Below the pieces are notes generated by a model. It was not told the origin of the DNA and ran no database searches. It was given only the letters and a program-made list of their open reading frames with translations. Shown piece after piece: positions 45,512 through 53,559 of a DNA stretch of 64,000 nucleotides (within the stretch, counting starts at the first letter, position 1; the number at the start of each line of letters is the position of its first letter). The translations under genes and the position numbers were made by a program. Source of the stretch: G965267425 sp965267425 (GTDB taxonomy: Bacteria > Bacteroidota > Bacteroidia > Flavobacteriales_E > Vicingaceae); the NCBI GenBank assembly GCA_965267425.1, contig OZ253959.1, positions 1,240,001 through 1,304,000 on the forward strand, read 5' to 3'.

Positions 45512-46195
45512 ATGAAAAAAATCACATTAGTATTAGGGTTGTTGTTTGCCAGCGTATTGATTTATGGCTGCAACAATAACAATCAATCTTCTGAAGAGAA
45601 AAAGAGCAGTGCAGTGGCTGTAAAAGGAGCTGTTGAAAAGCCTGAACCAGTCGTCATTGGTAAAGTGCAAGATGGCGAGGGTATGTTTGCAGAAATACAA
45701 ACAAACAAAGGAAATATTCTATTGTACCTAGAAATGGAAAAAACACCTTTGACGGTGGCAAATTTTGTTGGTCTTGCAGAAGGAAAAATTGAAAACAAAG
45801 CAAAACCAGCCGGAACTCCTTATTATGATGGATTAAAGTTCCATAGGGTTATTGCCAATTTTATGATTCAAGGAGGAGATCCTTCAGGAAATGGAAGCGG
45901 TGGCCCGGGATATTCTTTCAAAGATGAGTTTCATCCAGAATTGAAACATGATAGAGCAGGTATTTTATCTATGGCCAATGCGGGTCCAGGTACAAATGGA
46001 AGTCAATTCTTTATCACACATAAAGATACGCCTTGGTTAGATGGTAAGCACAGCGTATTTGGTCATGTGGTGAAAGGTCAGGAAGTGGTGAATACCATTG
46101 CCCAAAATGATGTAATAGAAAAAGTAGTGATCATTCGCAAAGGTGATGCTGCCAAAAACTTTGACGCTGCCAAAGTTTTTAACTCTTTACGATAA
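45512..46195 (+). CDS. Cyclophilin-type peptidyl-prolyl isomerase lipoprotein
   Basis: 227 aa. Lipobox LIYGC (~20) after a signal peptide, then a linker ~25-55 and a cyclophilin domain with FHRVIANFMIQGGDPSGNGSGG (catalytic R and F), GPGTNGSQFFITH and LDGKHSVFGHV. An envelope-located proline isomerase for folding of exported proteins. A second, cytosolic cyclophilin is encoded at 54992. Next gene on the strand starts 30 nt later. Confidence 0.95.
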   Translation: MKKITLVLGLLFASVLIYGCNNNNQSSEEKKSSAVAVKGAVEKPEPVVIGKVQDGEGMFAEIQTNKGNILLYLEMEKTPLTVANFVGLAEGKIENKAKPAGTPYYDGLKFHRVIANFMIQGGDPSGNGSGGPGYSFKDEFHPELKHDRAGILSMANAGPGTNGSQFFITHKDTPWLDGKHSVFGHVVKGQEVVNTIAQNDVIEKVVIIRKGDAAKNFDAAKVFNSLR

Positions 46196-46211
46196 TCACC
46201 AAATTATATCG

Positions 46212-46219
46212 TAAATTTG
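46212..46219 (+). promoter_or_regulatory. -7 element before the 46226 gene
   Basis: TAAATTTG, ending 6 nt before the ATG at 46226, implying a very short leader. Confidence 0.4.
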
Positions 46220-46225
46220 AGAATC

Positions 46226-46828
46226 ATGGTTCGTTTATTCATAGGAATTCTAATGCTTGGCATGTTGCCATTGATGACCTTTGGTCAAAGGGATTTGGTT
46301 TCCGATGATTATTACGTTCCTGATTCTCTTCGTCCCAAAGAAAAAAGAACATCCGTTCAATTAGAATTGGGCTCAAGTGTTTCTTCAAACTTTAATGGCG
46401 GTTCAGCGTTTAGTACAACGGTGAGTCCATATGTGAGCCATAAAGTAAATGAAGATGTGCGCTTAAATCTTGGGGCAAGAGTTACCAATAGTTATTTAAC
46501 CAATTGGAGAACTTATCGAATGGATGGTCAATCTTCTACCTTTGATGGAAATATGAATTCCATTGGTTTGTTTGCTCAGCTTGAATATGACATTTCAGAC
46601 AGAACTACAGTATACGGTTCTATATATCACAATACACTTACCTTGCCTGGGTTAATGCCTGGAACAAATCAACCGTTTCAATTGGAAGGAACAGCATATT
46701 CTTTGGGAATGAAACATCGTTTGTCCGAAAACAGCTTCCTCCAAATTGAAGTTCAACAATCCAGAGGTTATAATCCTTTTTATACAAACAGGGGGTTAGG
46801 GTACGGGTATTCTCCTTTTTTCCGCTAG
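46226..46828 (+). CDS. Predicted outer-membrane beta-barrel protein, unknown
   Basis: 200 aa from the ATG at 46226 (a TTG three codons earlier lies inside the -7 element). Signal peptide ~1-20 (LMTFGQ). The rest alternates polar and hydrophobic residues in amphipathic strands (VQLELGSSVSSNF, LNLGARVTNSYL, NSIGLFAQLEYDI, TVYGSIYHNTLTL, SFLQIEVQQSRGY) with aromatic C-terminus FFR, consistent with an eight-stranded barrel. No family recognised. Shares its stop with the convergent globin-like gene (CTAG at 46825-46828). Confidence 0.75.
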   Translation: MVRLFIGILMLGMLPLMTFGQRDLVSDDYYVPDSLRPKEKRTSVQLELGSSVSSNFNGGSAFSTTVSPYVSHKVNEDVRLNLGARVTNSYLTNWRTYRMDGQSSTFDGNMNSIGLFAQLEYDISDRTTVYGSIYHNTLTLPGLMPGTNQPFQLEGTAYSLGMKHRLSENSFLQIEVQQSRGYNPFYTNRGLGYGYSPFFR

Positions 46829-47301
46829 GATAGTTGGGCAATAATATTTTCTGAATCCGTGCGATTCTTGCGCTTTCTTCTTCCTTCTCTTACCTGAACA
46901 TTTTTCGGCGTTGCATCTATCATGCTGTAAGAAAGCAAAGCACAATAAGTAATCCAGGCATCCTTGATTTCCATGTCAAACAATTCTTCGGATCCTTTTC
47001 CTTTTTCCAAAACATATTTCAATGTATTTTCAACATGTTTGTACATTGATGGATCAATGTTTTGTCCTGAACAAAGGTTCTTTACAAAAGGATAAATGCT
47101 TTCGTAATTTCCGATGGCATCCAATGAATCATTGATAAAATTCATCAAATTGTTTTTTTGAACCTGATGAGAAAAATCAACGGAAGCCGCAATTTCGTGA
47201 TCGATTTCTGACAATTTGGAAGTAAATAAATACACTAATTCATCGGCATTGTTCCGAGAAATTTCATACGACTGAGTGGTTTTCGTATTCAGTGTATCCA
47301 T
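46825..47301 (-). CDS. Globin-like protein lacking the proximal heme histidine
   Basis: 158 aa, cytosolic. Residues ~18-128 align by eye with flavohemoglobin-type globin domains: a B/E-helix pattern LFTSKLSEIDHEI, an E7-position Q in the HQVQKNNLMNFI helix, and the F/FG/G segment NLCSGQNIDPSMYKHVENTL, with P84 and Y87 matching the conserved P-x-x-Y of Hmp-type globins. The proximal His, seven residues before that Pro in Hmp, is Cys77 here. The basic tail GRRKRKNR (~139-146) is unusual. It may be a heme-free sensor globin or bind heme by Cys. Family assignment is by eye. Confidence 0.55.
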   Translation of the reverse strand: MDTLNTKTTQSYEISRNNADELVYLFTSKLSEIDHEIAASVDFSHQVQKNNLMNFINDSLDAIGNYESIYPFVKNLCSGQNIDPSMYKHVENTLKYVLEKGKGSEELFDMEIKDAWITYCALLSYSMIDATPKNVQVREGRRKRKNRTDSENIIAQLS

Positions 47302-47376
47302 TTGATTTAAGTGTCGAATTAAATGTATAAAATTTATTTATACCAGCAAATACCTTTATTGAACTAATGGAATGGT

Positions 47377-47384
47377 TATTTTTG
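47377..47384 (+). promoter_or_regulatory. -7 element upstream of the ATP10-like gene
   Basis: TATTTTTG, matching TAnnTTTG, about 27 nt before the ATG at 47411. Confidence 0.4.
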
Positions 47385-47410
47385 AAACGTTGCTCTGAAC
47401 GAATATTTTC

Positions 47411-47935
47411 ATGAAACATATTGTAGGTACACTTTGCCTTTTGGGCTCTTTGTTATGTTTTGGTCAAACACAATTTCCTGAATTAATTGGTACTGACTTA
47501 AATGATAAAAAAGTTGAGCTTCCTGAATCTGTTCAAGGCAAATTTTCTATTGTAGGTATTGCGTATTCTAAGAAAGCGGAGGACGCATTGGTTAGCTGGC
47601 GTGAACCTATATATTACGAATTCATTGATAAATCAGGATTAGCTGCATTGGTGTATGATGTGGATGTATTTCTGGTGCTCATGTTTACAGGGGTCAACAG
47701 AAGTGTTTATGGAAAGTATTCCAAAAAGCTAAAACAGACGGTGGAAGATCAATACAAAGATCAAATGTTATTGTACAGTGGCAATATTGATTCATACAAA
47801 AGTTCATTGGGAATCAATCAAAAAGACATTCCTTATTTGTTTGTATTGAACAAAGAAGGGCAGATAATTCACAAGACTTCTGGTCGATATTCGAGTAAGA
47901 AACTAGAGCAAATAGGTGCTCTGGTGGAAGAATAA
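47411..47935 (+). CDS. Secreted thioredoxin-fold protein, ATP10-like
   Basis: 174 aa. Signal peptide ~1-18 (LCFGQ). The mature part begins FPELIGTDLNDKKVELPE and contains GKFSIVGIAYSKKAEDALVSW, then LGINQKDIPYLFVLNKEGQI, a pattern resembling ATP10-type thioredoxin-fold proteins. No CxxC motif, so not a redox thioredoxin. Possible role in assembly of membrane complexes is only a family inference. Followed 28 nt later by the M49-like lipoprotein gene, likely one transcript. Confidence 0.6.
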   Translation: MKHIVGTLCLLGSLLCFGQTQFPELIGTDLNDKKVELPESVQGKFSIVGIAYSKKAEDALVSWREPIYYEFIDKSGLAALVYDVDVFLVLMFTGVNRSVYGKYSKKLKQTVEDQYKDQMLLYSGNIDSYKSSLGINQKDIPYLFVLNKEGQIIHKTSGRYSSKKLEQIGALVEE

Positions 47936-47963
47936 TTATATTTGTTTTCTTTTAAGAGATTTT

Positions 47964-49613
47964 ATGAAAAATTACATACTAATTGGCGTTCTAAGCATGT
48001 TATTTAGTGCTTGTGGGTCGCAGGATACACCAACTGAAAACACGGAAAATGAATCAACGCTACCCGAAATGGGAGAAGTAAGAAATCATATTTATAAATC
48101 GGTTAAGCTAACCACAGATGTCAGTAAACTTTCTAAAAACCAGAAAGAAATGATAAAGCTGCTCATGCAGGCAGCTGATGTTATGGATGAGTTGTTCTGG
48201 GAGCAGAGTTATGGATATAAAAATGATTTGTTGAGCAAAATTACCGATGAGGAAACGAGAAAGTTTGTTGAAGTCAATTACGGACCTTGGGATAGATTGG
48301 CAGGAAATGTTCCTTTTATTGAAGGTGTGGGAGCAAAACCAAAAGGTGCGAATTTTTACCCTGCGGACATGACGGTAGAAGAATATGAGGCCTTTAACCG
48401 TCCTGAAAAAGATTGGCAATACACCTTGATTCGAAGAGACGAAAAAGGTCAATTGATGGTGGTTCCTTATGGAGAAGCTTATCATGAAAAACTTGCTCAG
48501 GCCGCAGAATTAATGCTTCAGGCTTCTGAGCTTTCAGAGAATTTTTCGTTTTCAGAATACCTGAGAATTAGAGCAGATGGCTTGATGGCTGATGATTTCG
48601 ATCACAGTGATCATTTGTGGCTTGATATGAGAGGCAATGATATCGATTTCATTGTTGGGCCAATTGAAAATTATGAAGATCAGTTGTTTGGAACCAAAGC
48701 GGCTTATGAAGCATACTTATTGGTTAAAGACAAAGAGTGGAGCCAGCGATTGGAAAAATACACGGCCTATCTACCACAACTTCAACAGGAATTACCTGTA
48801 CCAGATGAATACAAAAAAGAATTGCCTGGTAATTCTTCTCAATTGAATGCATACGATGTAATTTATTATGCTGGAGATTGTAATTCGGGAAGTAAAACCA
48901 TTGCTGTGAATTTGCCCAATTCAGAATTGATTCAAATGGACAAGGGTACCAGACGGTCTCAATTGAAAAATGCCATGAAGGCCAAATTTGATCACATACT
49001 TGTTCCAATTTCTGAAGTATTAATCGATGAGTCACAGCGAGAATACATCACGTTTGAGGCATTCTTTTCCAATACCATGTTTCATGAAGTGGCCCATGGT
49101 CTGGGGATTAAAAATACCATTGATGGCCAACAGACTGTCAAAGAAGCGCTGAAAGAACAACATTCAGCACTGGAAGAAGGAAAAGCTGATGTGCTTGGAC
49201 TGCATATGATTACATCACTTGAGAGTAAGAAAGAATTAGAAGGAGACTTGAAGGAATACTATGTTACTTTTCTTGCCAGTATTTTCAGATCCGTTCGGTT
49301 TGGAGCTTCAAGTGCTCATGGAAAGGCCAACATGTTGAGATTTAATTACTTCCAAGAGATGGGTGCATTTCAACGAGATGAAAAGACAGGCACGTATAAA
49401 GTGAATTTTAGCAAAATGAAAAAAGCGGTTAAAGCATTGTCAGGAGATATTTTGAAGTTGCAGGGTGATGGAGATTATGATGGCGTAGTTCAATTGATGA
49501 AAGAAAAAGGATCCATTGGAGAACAATTGCAAAAAGATTTGGATTTACTTGAGCAAAAGAACATTCCTATAGATGTAGTTTTTGAGCAAGGGCCTGATGT
49601 TCTAGGGATTTAA
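47964..49613 (+). CDS. Lipoprotein zinc hydrolase of the M49 (DPP III)-like superfamily
   Basis: 549 aa from the ATG at 47964, which gives a proper lipobox (LFSAC, Cys17); the upstream extension to 47916 lacks one. Zinc site HEVAHGLG (H374, E375, H378) and EEGKAD (~404-409), the M49-type second motif. True DPP III has the longer HExxxH; here it is HExxH. Other conserved segments: YYAGDCNSGSKTIAVNLPN and the Tyr-rich N-terminal half. Homologues are often annotated as Zn-dependent hydrolase or, wrongly, dihydrofolate reductase. Probably an envelope peptidase. Confidence 0.82.
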   Translation: MKNYILIGVLSMLFSACGSQDTPTENTENESTLPEMGEVRNHIYKSVKLTTDVSKLSKNQKEMIKLLMQAADVMDELFWEQSYGYKNDLLSKITDEETRKFVEVNYGPWDRLAGNVPFIEGVGAKPKGANFYPADMTVEEYEAFNRPEKDWQYTLIRRDEKGQLMVVPYGEAYHEKLAQAAELMLQASELSENFSFSEYLRIRADGLMADDFDHSDHLWLDMRGNDIDFIVGPIENYEDQLFGTKAAYEAYLLVKDKEWSQRLEKYTAYLPQLQQELPVPDEYKKELPGNSSQLNAYDVIYYAGDCNSGSKTIAVNLPNSELIQMDKGTRRSQLKNAMKAKFDHILVPISEVLIDESQREYITFEAFFSNTMFHEVAHGLGIKNTIDGQQTVKEALKEQHSALEEGKADVLGLHMITSLESKKELEGDLKEYYVTFLASIFRSVRFGASSAHGKANMLRFNYFQEMGAFQRDEKTGTYKVNFSKMKKAVKALSGDILKLQGDGDYDGVVQLMKEKGSIGEQLQKDLDLLEQKNIPIDVVFEQGPDVLGI

Positions 49614-49623
49614 TTTTACAGCT

Positions 49624-50397
49624 ATGATTGCCTTATTATCACCAGCTAAAAGTCTTGATTTTACACTGGAACACCCAATTCCAGATTCCAGCCAGCCTGT
49701 ATTACTTGAGGATGCCAAATACCTGATTGGTAAATTAAAAAATGTAGGTCCTCAAAAAATTAAGAAAATGATGTCGGTGAGCGCAGATCTTGCCACCTTG
49801 AATTTTGAGCGTTTTCAGGAATGGTCCGGTGATGAGAATTTAGAAAGAACAAAGCCGGCAATACTTGCTTTTCGTGGTGATGTGTATAGAGGTATGGGTG
49901 CAGATGACTTCACAAGAGAAGACTTGGATTTTGCACAAAAACGCTTGCGAATATTATCAGGACTTTATGGTCTCTTGCGTCCGATGGATAGAATAGAACC
50001 ATACCGACTGGAAATGGGTTGTTCATTTAAAGTAACTGCGGCTAAGAATAACCTTTACAAATATTGGGACGACAGAATTACGGATGAAATCAATGTATCA
50101 TTGGGAGAATCGGGAAGTCGAATTGTGTTGAATCTGGCTTCTGCCGAATACTTTAAAGCAGTTAACGTAAAAGCAATTGATGGAGAATTGATTGATGTGA
50201 TTTTTATGGATAAAAAAGGTGATGACTACAAAGTGGTGATGACCTGGGCTAAATTAGCCCGTGGCATGATGTCCAGATTTATTGTTCAACACCGTATCTC
50301 GGAACCTGAGGGCCTTAAAGCATTTAATACAGAAGGATATAATTATAATTCAGGTATGAGTTCTGAACAAAAAATGGTTTTTACCAGGGATCATTAA
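49624..50397 (+). CDS. yaaA: Peroxide stress protein YaaA (UPF0246)
   Basis: 257 aa. Begins MIALLSPAKSLDF, the family hallmark, followed by PAILAFRGDVYRGM, LSGLYGLLRPMDRIEPYRLEM and NLASAEYFKAVN. In E. coli YaaA lowers intracellular free iron during peroxide stress. It starts 10 nt after the M49-like gene and ends 6 nt from the opposing acyltransferase gene. A heme-type TonB receptor gene lies less than 1 kb downstream. Confidence 0.95.
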   Translation: MIALLSPAKSLDFTLEHPIPDSSQPVLLEDAKYLIGKLKNVGPQKIKKMMSVSADLATLNFERFQEWSGDENLERTKPAILAFRGDVYRGMGADDFTREDLDFAQKRLRILSGLYGLLRPMDRIEPYRLEMGCSFKVTAAKNNLYKYWDDRITDEINVSLGESGSRIVLNLASAEYFKAVNVKAIDGELIDVIFMDKKGDDYKVVMTWAKLARGMMSRFIVQHRISEPEGLKAFNTEGYNYNSGMSSEQKMVFTRDH

Positions 50398-50403
50398 TTG
50401 GCA

Positions 50404-50970
50404 CTAATCTTCAAGTTCATATCGATCTAGACCTTTTTCTGGAAATTTAGGAGTGGTTTTTCGGTAATAGTTTTTTATGGTTTCCATGTCTTTGTAAACG
50501 TCTCCCGTTTTTTCCAATACATCACCAAATCGGATTTTTTTCTTTTTATAATCCAGATACCCCATAATAATAGGGACTTCTGCTTTTTCAGAAATAAAAT
50601 AAAATCCTTTTTTCCACTCAGGTTGATATGACCTTGTACCTTCAGGAGTTATAATGAGAACGAATTCATCTGAAGCTTTGATGATTTCCGCCATTTCATC
50701 AATCAGGTTGTTACTTTTTCCTCGGTCAACGGGAATTCCACCTGACCATTTGAAAAAGTAGTTTAAGGGAAACACAAACAATTCCTTCTTTATAAAATAT
50801 TTGACCTTGATGTTTAACAAAATCATGGCCAATTTGCCGTAGAGGAAATCCCAATTACTTGTGTGCAACCCTGCGATGAGAACGCATTTTTTGGTTCCTT
50901 CCGGAAATCCACCGGACATCTCCCAGCCCATTAGACGCAGCATTAACCTCGCAAAAAACTTCATATTCAA
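50404..50970 (-). CDS. 1-acyl-glycerol-3-phosphate acyltransferase family protein
   Basis: 188 aa. PlsC-type motifs: HTSNWDF (block I, HxxxxD, ~36-42), GGIPVDRG (block II/III, ~74-81) and ITPEGTRSY (block III, ~108-116). Smaller than classical PlsC (about 240 aa), as in many bacterial glycerol-acyltransferase-like proteins. Presumed to acylate a lyso-phospholipid or aminolipid at the inner membrane. Monocistronic and divergent from the TonB receptor gene by 110 nt. Confidence 0.9.
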   Translation of the reverse strand: MNMKFFARLMLRLMGWEMSGGFPEGTKKCVLIAGLHTSNWDFLYGKLAMILLNIKVKYFIKKELFVFPLNYFFKWSGGIPVDRGKSNNLIDEMAEIIKASDEFVLIITPEGTRSYQPEWKKGFYFISEKAEVPIIMGYLDYKKKKIRFGDVLEKTGDVYKDMETIKNYYRKTTPKFPEKGLDRYELED

Positions 50971-51032
50971 TATTTTGGGGCGAATATAGCAAAATCATTC
51001 ATCGGGAAACTAAAAATTGTTGCTCGCTGTAC

Positions 51033-51040
51033 TAACTTTG
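51033..51040 (+). promoter_or_regulatory. -7 element of the TonB receptor gene
   Basis: TAACTTTG followed by GCG, 41 nt before the ATG at 51081. Good TAnnTTTG match. Confidence 0.5.
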
Positions 51041-51080
51041 GCGTGAATTTTGCTTGATATTGTTTCAGGAATATAGTGTT

Positions 51081-53477
51081 ATGCGAATTTTGTGGGTGTT
51101 TTTCCTGACCATTGGTTTTTTATCAGTGACAGGACAAACGATTACGGTTATTGACGAGACGAACGAATCACCTGTTGCCAATGTGTTAATATATGGTCAG
51201 GATTTGGTGAACAATGTGCTGACGGATAAGCAAGGAAAAGCAGATATTTCAATTATTGAAGATTCTGTGTTTTTTGTTCAGCATCCGTCATACCACACCG
51301 TAGCTGTGTTTAAGTCGGGTTTAGCATATACAGACGGTAAAATTCAATTAGGCCGACAATCAATTCATTTGAATGAAGTGGTGATTTCAAGTTCCAAGCG
51401 AACGGAACGGTTGAGTCATGTTCCAAAGGAAATTCAATCTCTTTCTCAGGCTGAAAATCAATTGTTTGCTCCTTCTAATTCTGCGGATATGATAGGATCG
51501 GGAGACAAGGTATTTATTCAAAAAAGTCAATTGGGTGGGGGAAGTCCCATGATGAGAGGATTTTCGGCCAATCGAATTTTATTGGTGGTTGACGGTGTAA
51601 GAATGAACAATGCCATATTTCGAAACGGAAACTTGCAGAACATAATTTTGGTAGATCCCGAATCCATTGAACGAACTGAAATCATTTTCGGTCCCGGTTC
51701 AGTGATCTACGGAAGCGATGCATTGGGGGGTGTAATTCATATGAACAGTCATGATGTCATTTTTGCTCGAGATTCTGTTCCCGTTATTTCAGCAGGAATT
51801 ATGGGGCGATATGGTACTGCGGCAGAAGCATATACAGGAGGATTCAATGTAAACCTGGGATTTCAAAAATGGGGAGTAGCTTCTGTTTTTACGTATAATG
51901 ATTTTGGCCATTTGCGAATGGGGAGTCAAGATCATGAGGAATATCAACGTACAGAATATGTTTGTCCATCTTGTGGAAATGACAGAGTTGTTCAAAATAA
52001 AAATGCGGACATTCAATTTTCCACAGCATATAGACAGTACAATTTTTACAATAGAATTTCGTACAAACCATCTAAATTCTGGTCCATCAAATTTAATGTT
52101 CATGCCTCCACATCCAGTGATTTACCGCGTTATGACAGACTTACCGAATATGAAAACGGAACGTTGAAATATGCAGAATGGCACTATGGGCCTCAGCAAT
52201 GGTTATTTACTTCCGTGTCAGCAGTTTATGCCAAAAAGAAGGCATTGTTTGACCGATCCAATTTAACGGTTTCTTACCAGGATTATCAGGAGAGTCGATA
52301 TAGTAGAAGACTACATCAATTGCTTGGAACGTATCGACAAGAAAATGTAAATATGACCACCATTAATTGGGATTTGGATAAGAAAATTGGAGCTGCTAAC
52401 ACCCTTTATTATGGAATTGAATCGGTTTATAACCAAGTGGAATCGGAAGCTTATGCAGGACGAAATCCCGATTTAAATGAAGCTGCCTCTTCAACACGAT
52501 ATCCAGACGGAGGATCAAGTATGGTAGATAATGCGGCTTATTTATCCATTAAAAGAGAAATCAATAACAAATTTATCTTCAGTGCCGGACTACGCGGTTC
52601 TGTTCATTTGTTAAACGCTCAATTTTTGGATACAACTTTTTATCCTTTTCCTTATGACGAAATTGATTTAACGAATGCAGCGCTCACTGGGAATCTTGGC
52701 TTAAATTTTAACCCGTCCGATCAAGTTCAATTGAGTTCTTCTGTATCTTCTGGATTTAGAACTCCAAATGTGGATGATGTAGGAAAGGTTTTTGATTCTG
52801 AACCTGGATTGGTGATTGTGCCGAACCCGGAATTGTCTCCGGAATTTGCGTACAATTTTGACATTGGATGTAGGGTTTCAACACAGGAACGATTTCGTTT
52901 TGAAGCCAATGCGTATTATACCTTGTTACGCGATGCTATGATTCGCAGTCCTTTTCAATTTAACAATTCAGATTCCATCATTTATGATGGCGAACTTAGC
53001 GCAGTGGAAGCCTTGGTAAATGAAGATAGAGCGGACATTTATGGTGTAAATTCAATGATAGAAGCTTCTTTATCAAGAACATTTGCAGTTCGTGCAAACT
53101 ACACCATATTGCGAGGAGAAGATAATCAGGGGAATGCTTTGAGGCATGTTAATCCTGATTTTGGAGCATTTCATGTCGTCTACAAAAAAGGAAAACTACA
53201 TACGGACTTTTTCATTCGCTATAGTGACGAAATATTGTATGAAAATTTAGCGCTCACAGAACGCAATAAACCCCATCTCTATGCTTTGGATGATAATGGT
53301 AATCCGTTTTCACCTTCGTGGTATACGTTTAATGTTTTTGCTAATCTTGCGTTAAACAGGCACATACATTTACAGGCTGGAATTGAAAATTTACAAGATG
53401 TTCGATACAGACCCTACTCATCTGGAGTGGTTTCTCCGGGAAGAAATTTTACGTTTACATTCAGGGGCAATATTTAA
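51081..53477 (+). CDS. TonB-dependent receptor, heme-receptor-like
   Basis: 798 aa from the ATG at 51081, the start of a good signal peptide; a TTG start nine codons upstream is rejected. Carboxypeptidase-like domain ~20-95, plug ~105-230 (MMRGFSANRILLVVDGVRMN, VIYGSDALGGVIH), then a barrel ending FTFRGNI. The barrel has FRTP (~565) and PNPELSPE (~585), matching the FRAP/NPDL pair typical of heme/hemoglobin receptors. An extracellular loop carries CPSC (C295, C298), an unusual feature. Likely imports heme or a similar ligand; not proven. Confidence 0.9.
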   Translation: MRILWVFFLTIGFLSVTGQTITVIDETNESPVANVLIYGQDLVNNVLTDKQGKADISIIEDSVFFVQHPSYHTVAVFKSGLAYTDGKIQLGRQSIHLNEVVISSSKRTERLSHVPKEIQSLSQAENQLFAPSNSADMIGSGDKVFIQKSQLGGGSPMMRGFSANRILLVVDGVRMNNAIFRNGNLQNIILVDPESIERTEIIFGPGSVIYGSDALGGVIHMNSHDVIFARDSVPVISAGIMGRYGTAAEAYTGGFNVNLGFQKWGVASVFTYNDFGHLRMGSQDHEEYQRTEYVCPSCGNDRVVQNKNADIQFSTAYRQYNFYNRISYKPSKFWSIKFNVHASTSSDLPRYDRLTEYENGTLKYAEWHYGPQQWLFTSVSAVYAKKKALFDRSNLTVSYQDYQESRYSRRLHQLLGTYRQENVNMTTINWDLDKKIGAANTLYYGIESVYNQVESEAYAGRNPDLNEAASSTRYPDGGSSMVDNAAYLSIKREINNKFIFSAGLRGSVHLLNAQFLDTTFYPFPYDEIDLTNAALTGNLGLNFNPSDQVQLSSSVSSGFRTPNVDDVGKVFDSEPGLVIVPNPELSPEFAYNFDIGCRVSTQERFRFEANAYYTLLRDAMIRSPFQFNNSDSIIYDGELSAVEALVNEDRADIYGVNSMIEASLSRTFAVRANYTILRGEDNQGNALRHVNPDFGAFHVVYKKGKLHTDFFIRYSDEILYENLALTERNKPHLYALDDNGNPFSPSWYTFNVFANLALNRHIHLQAGIENLQDVRYRPYSSGVVSPGRNFTFTFRGNI

Positions 53478-53524
53478 GATCATTTTTTTAATCCATAATA
53501 TGTCATTATTTGCAATGAATGGTC

Positions 53525-53532
53525 TAATTTTG
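53525..53532 (+). promoter_or_regulatory. -7 element of the 53560 gene
   Basis: TAATTTTG, 27 nt before the ATG at 53560. A TTTG at 53509 is too close for a standard -33 element. Confidence 0.5.
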
Positions 53533-53559
53533 AATCATTGCTAACACATACACGAATTC

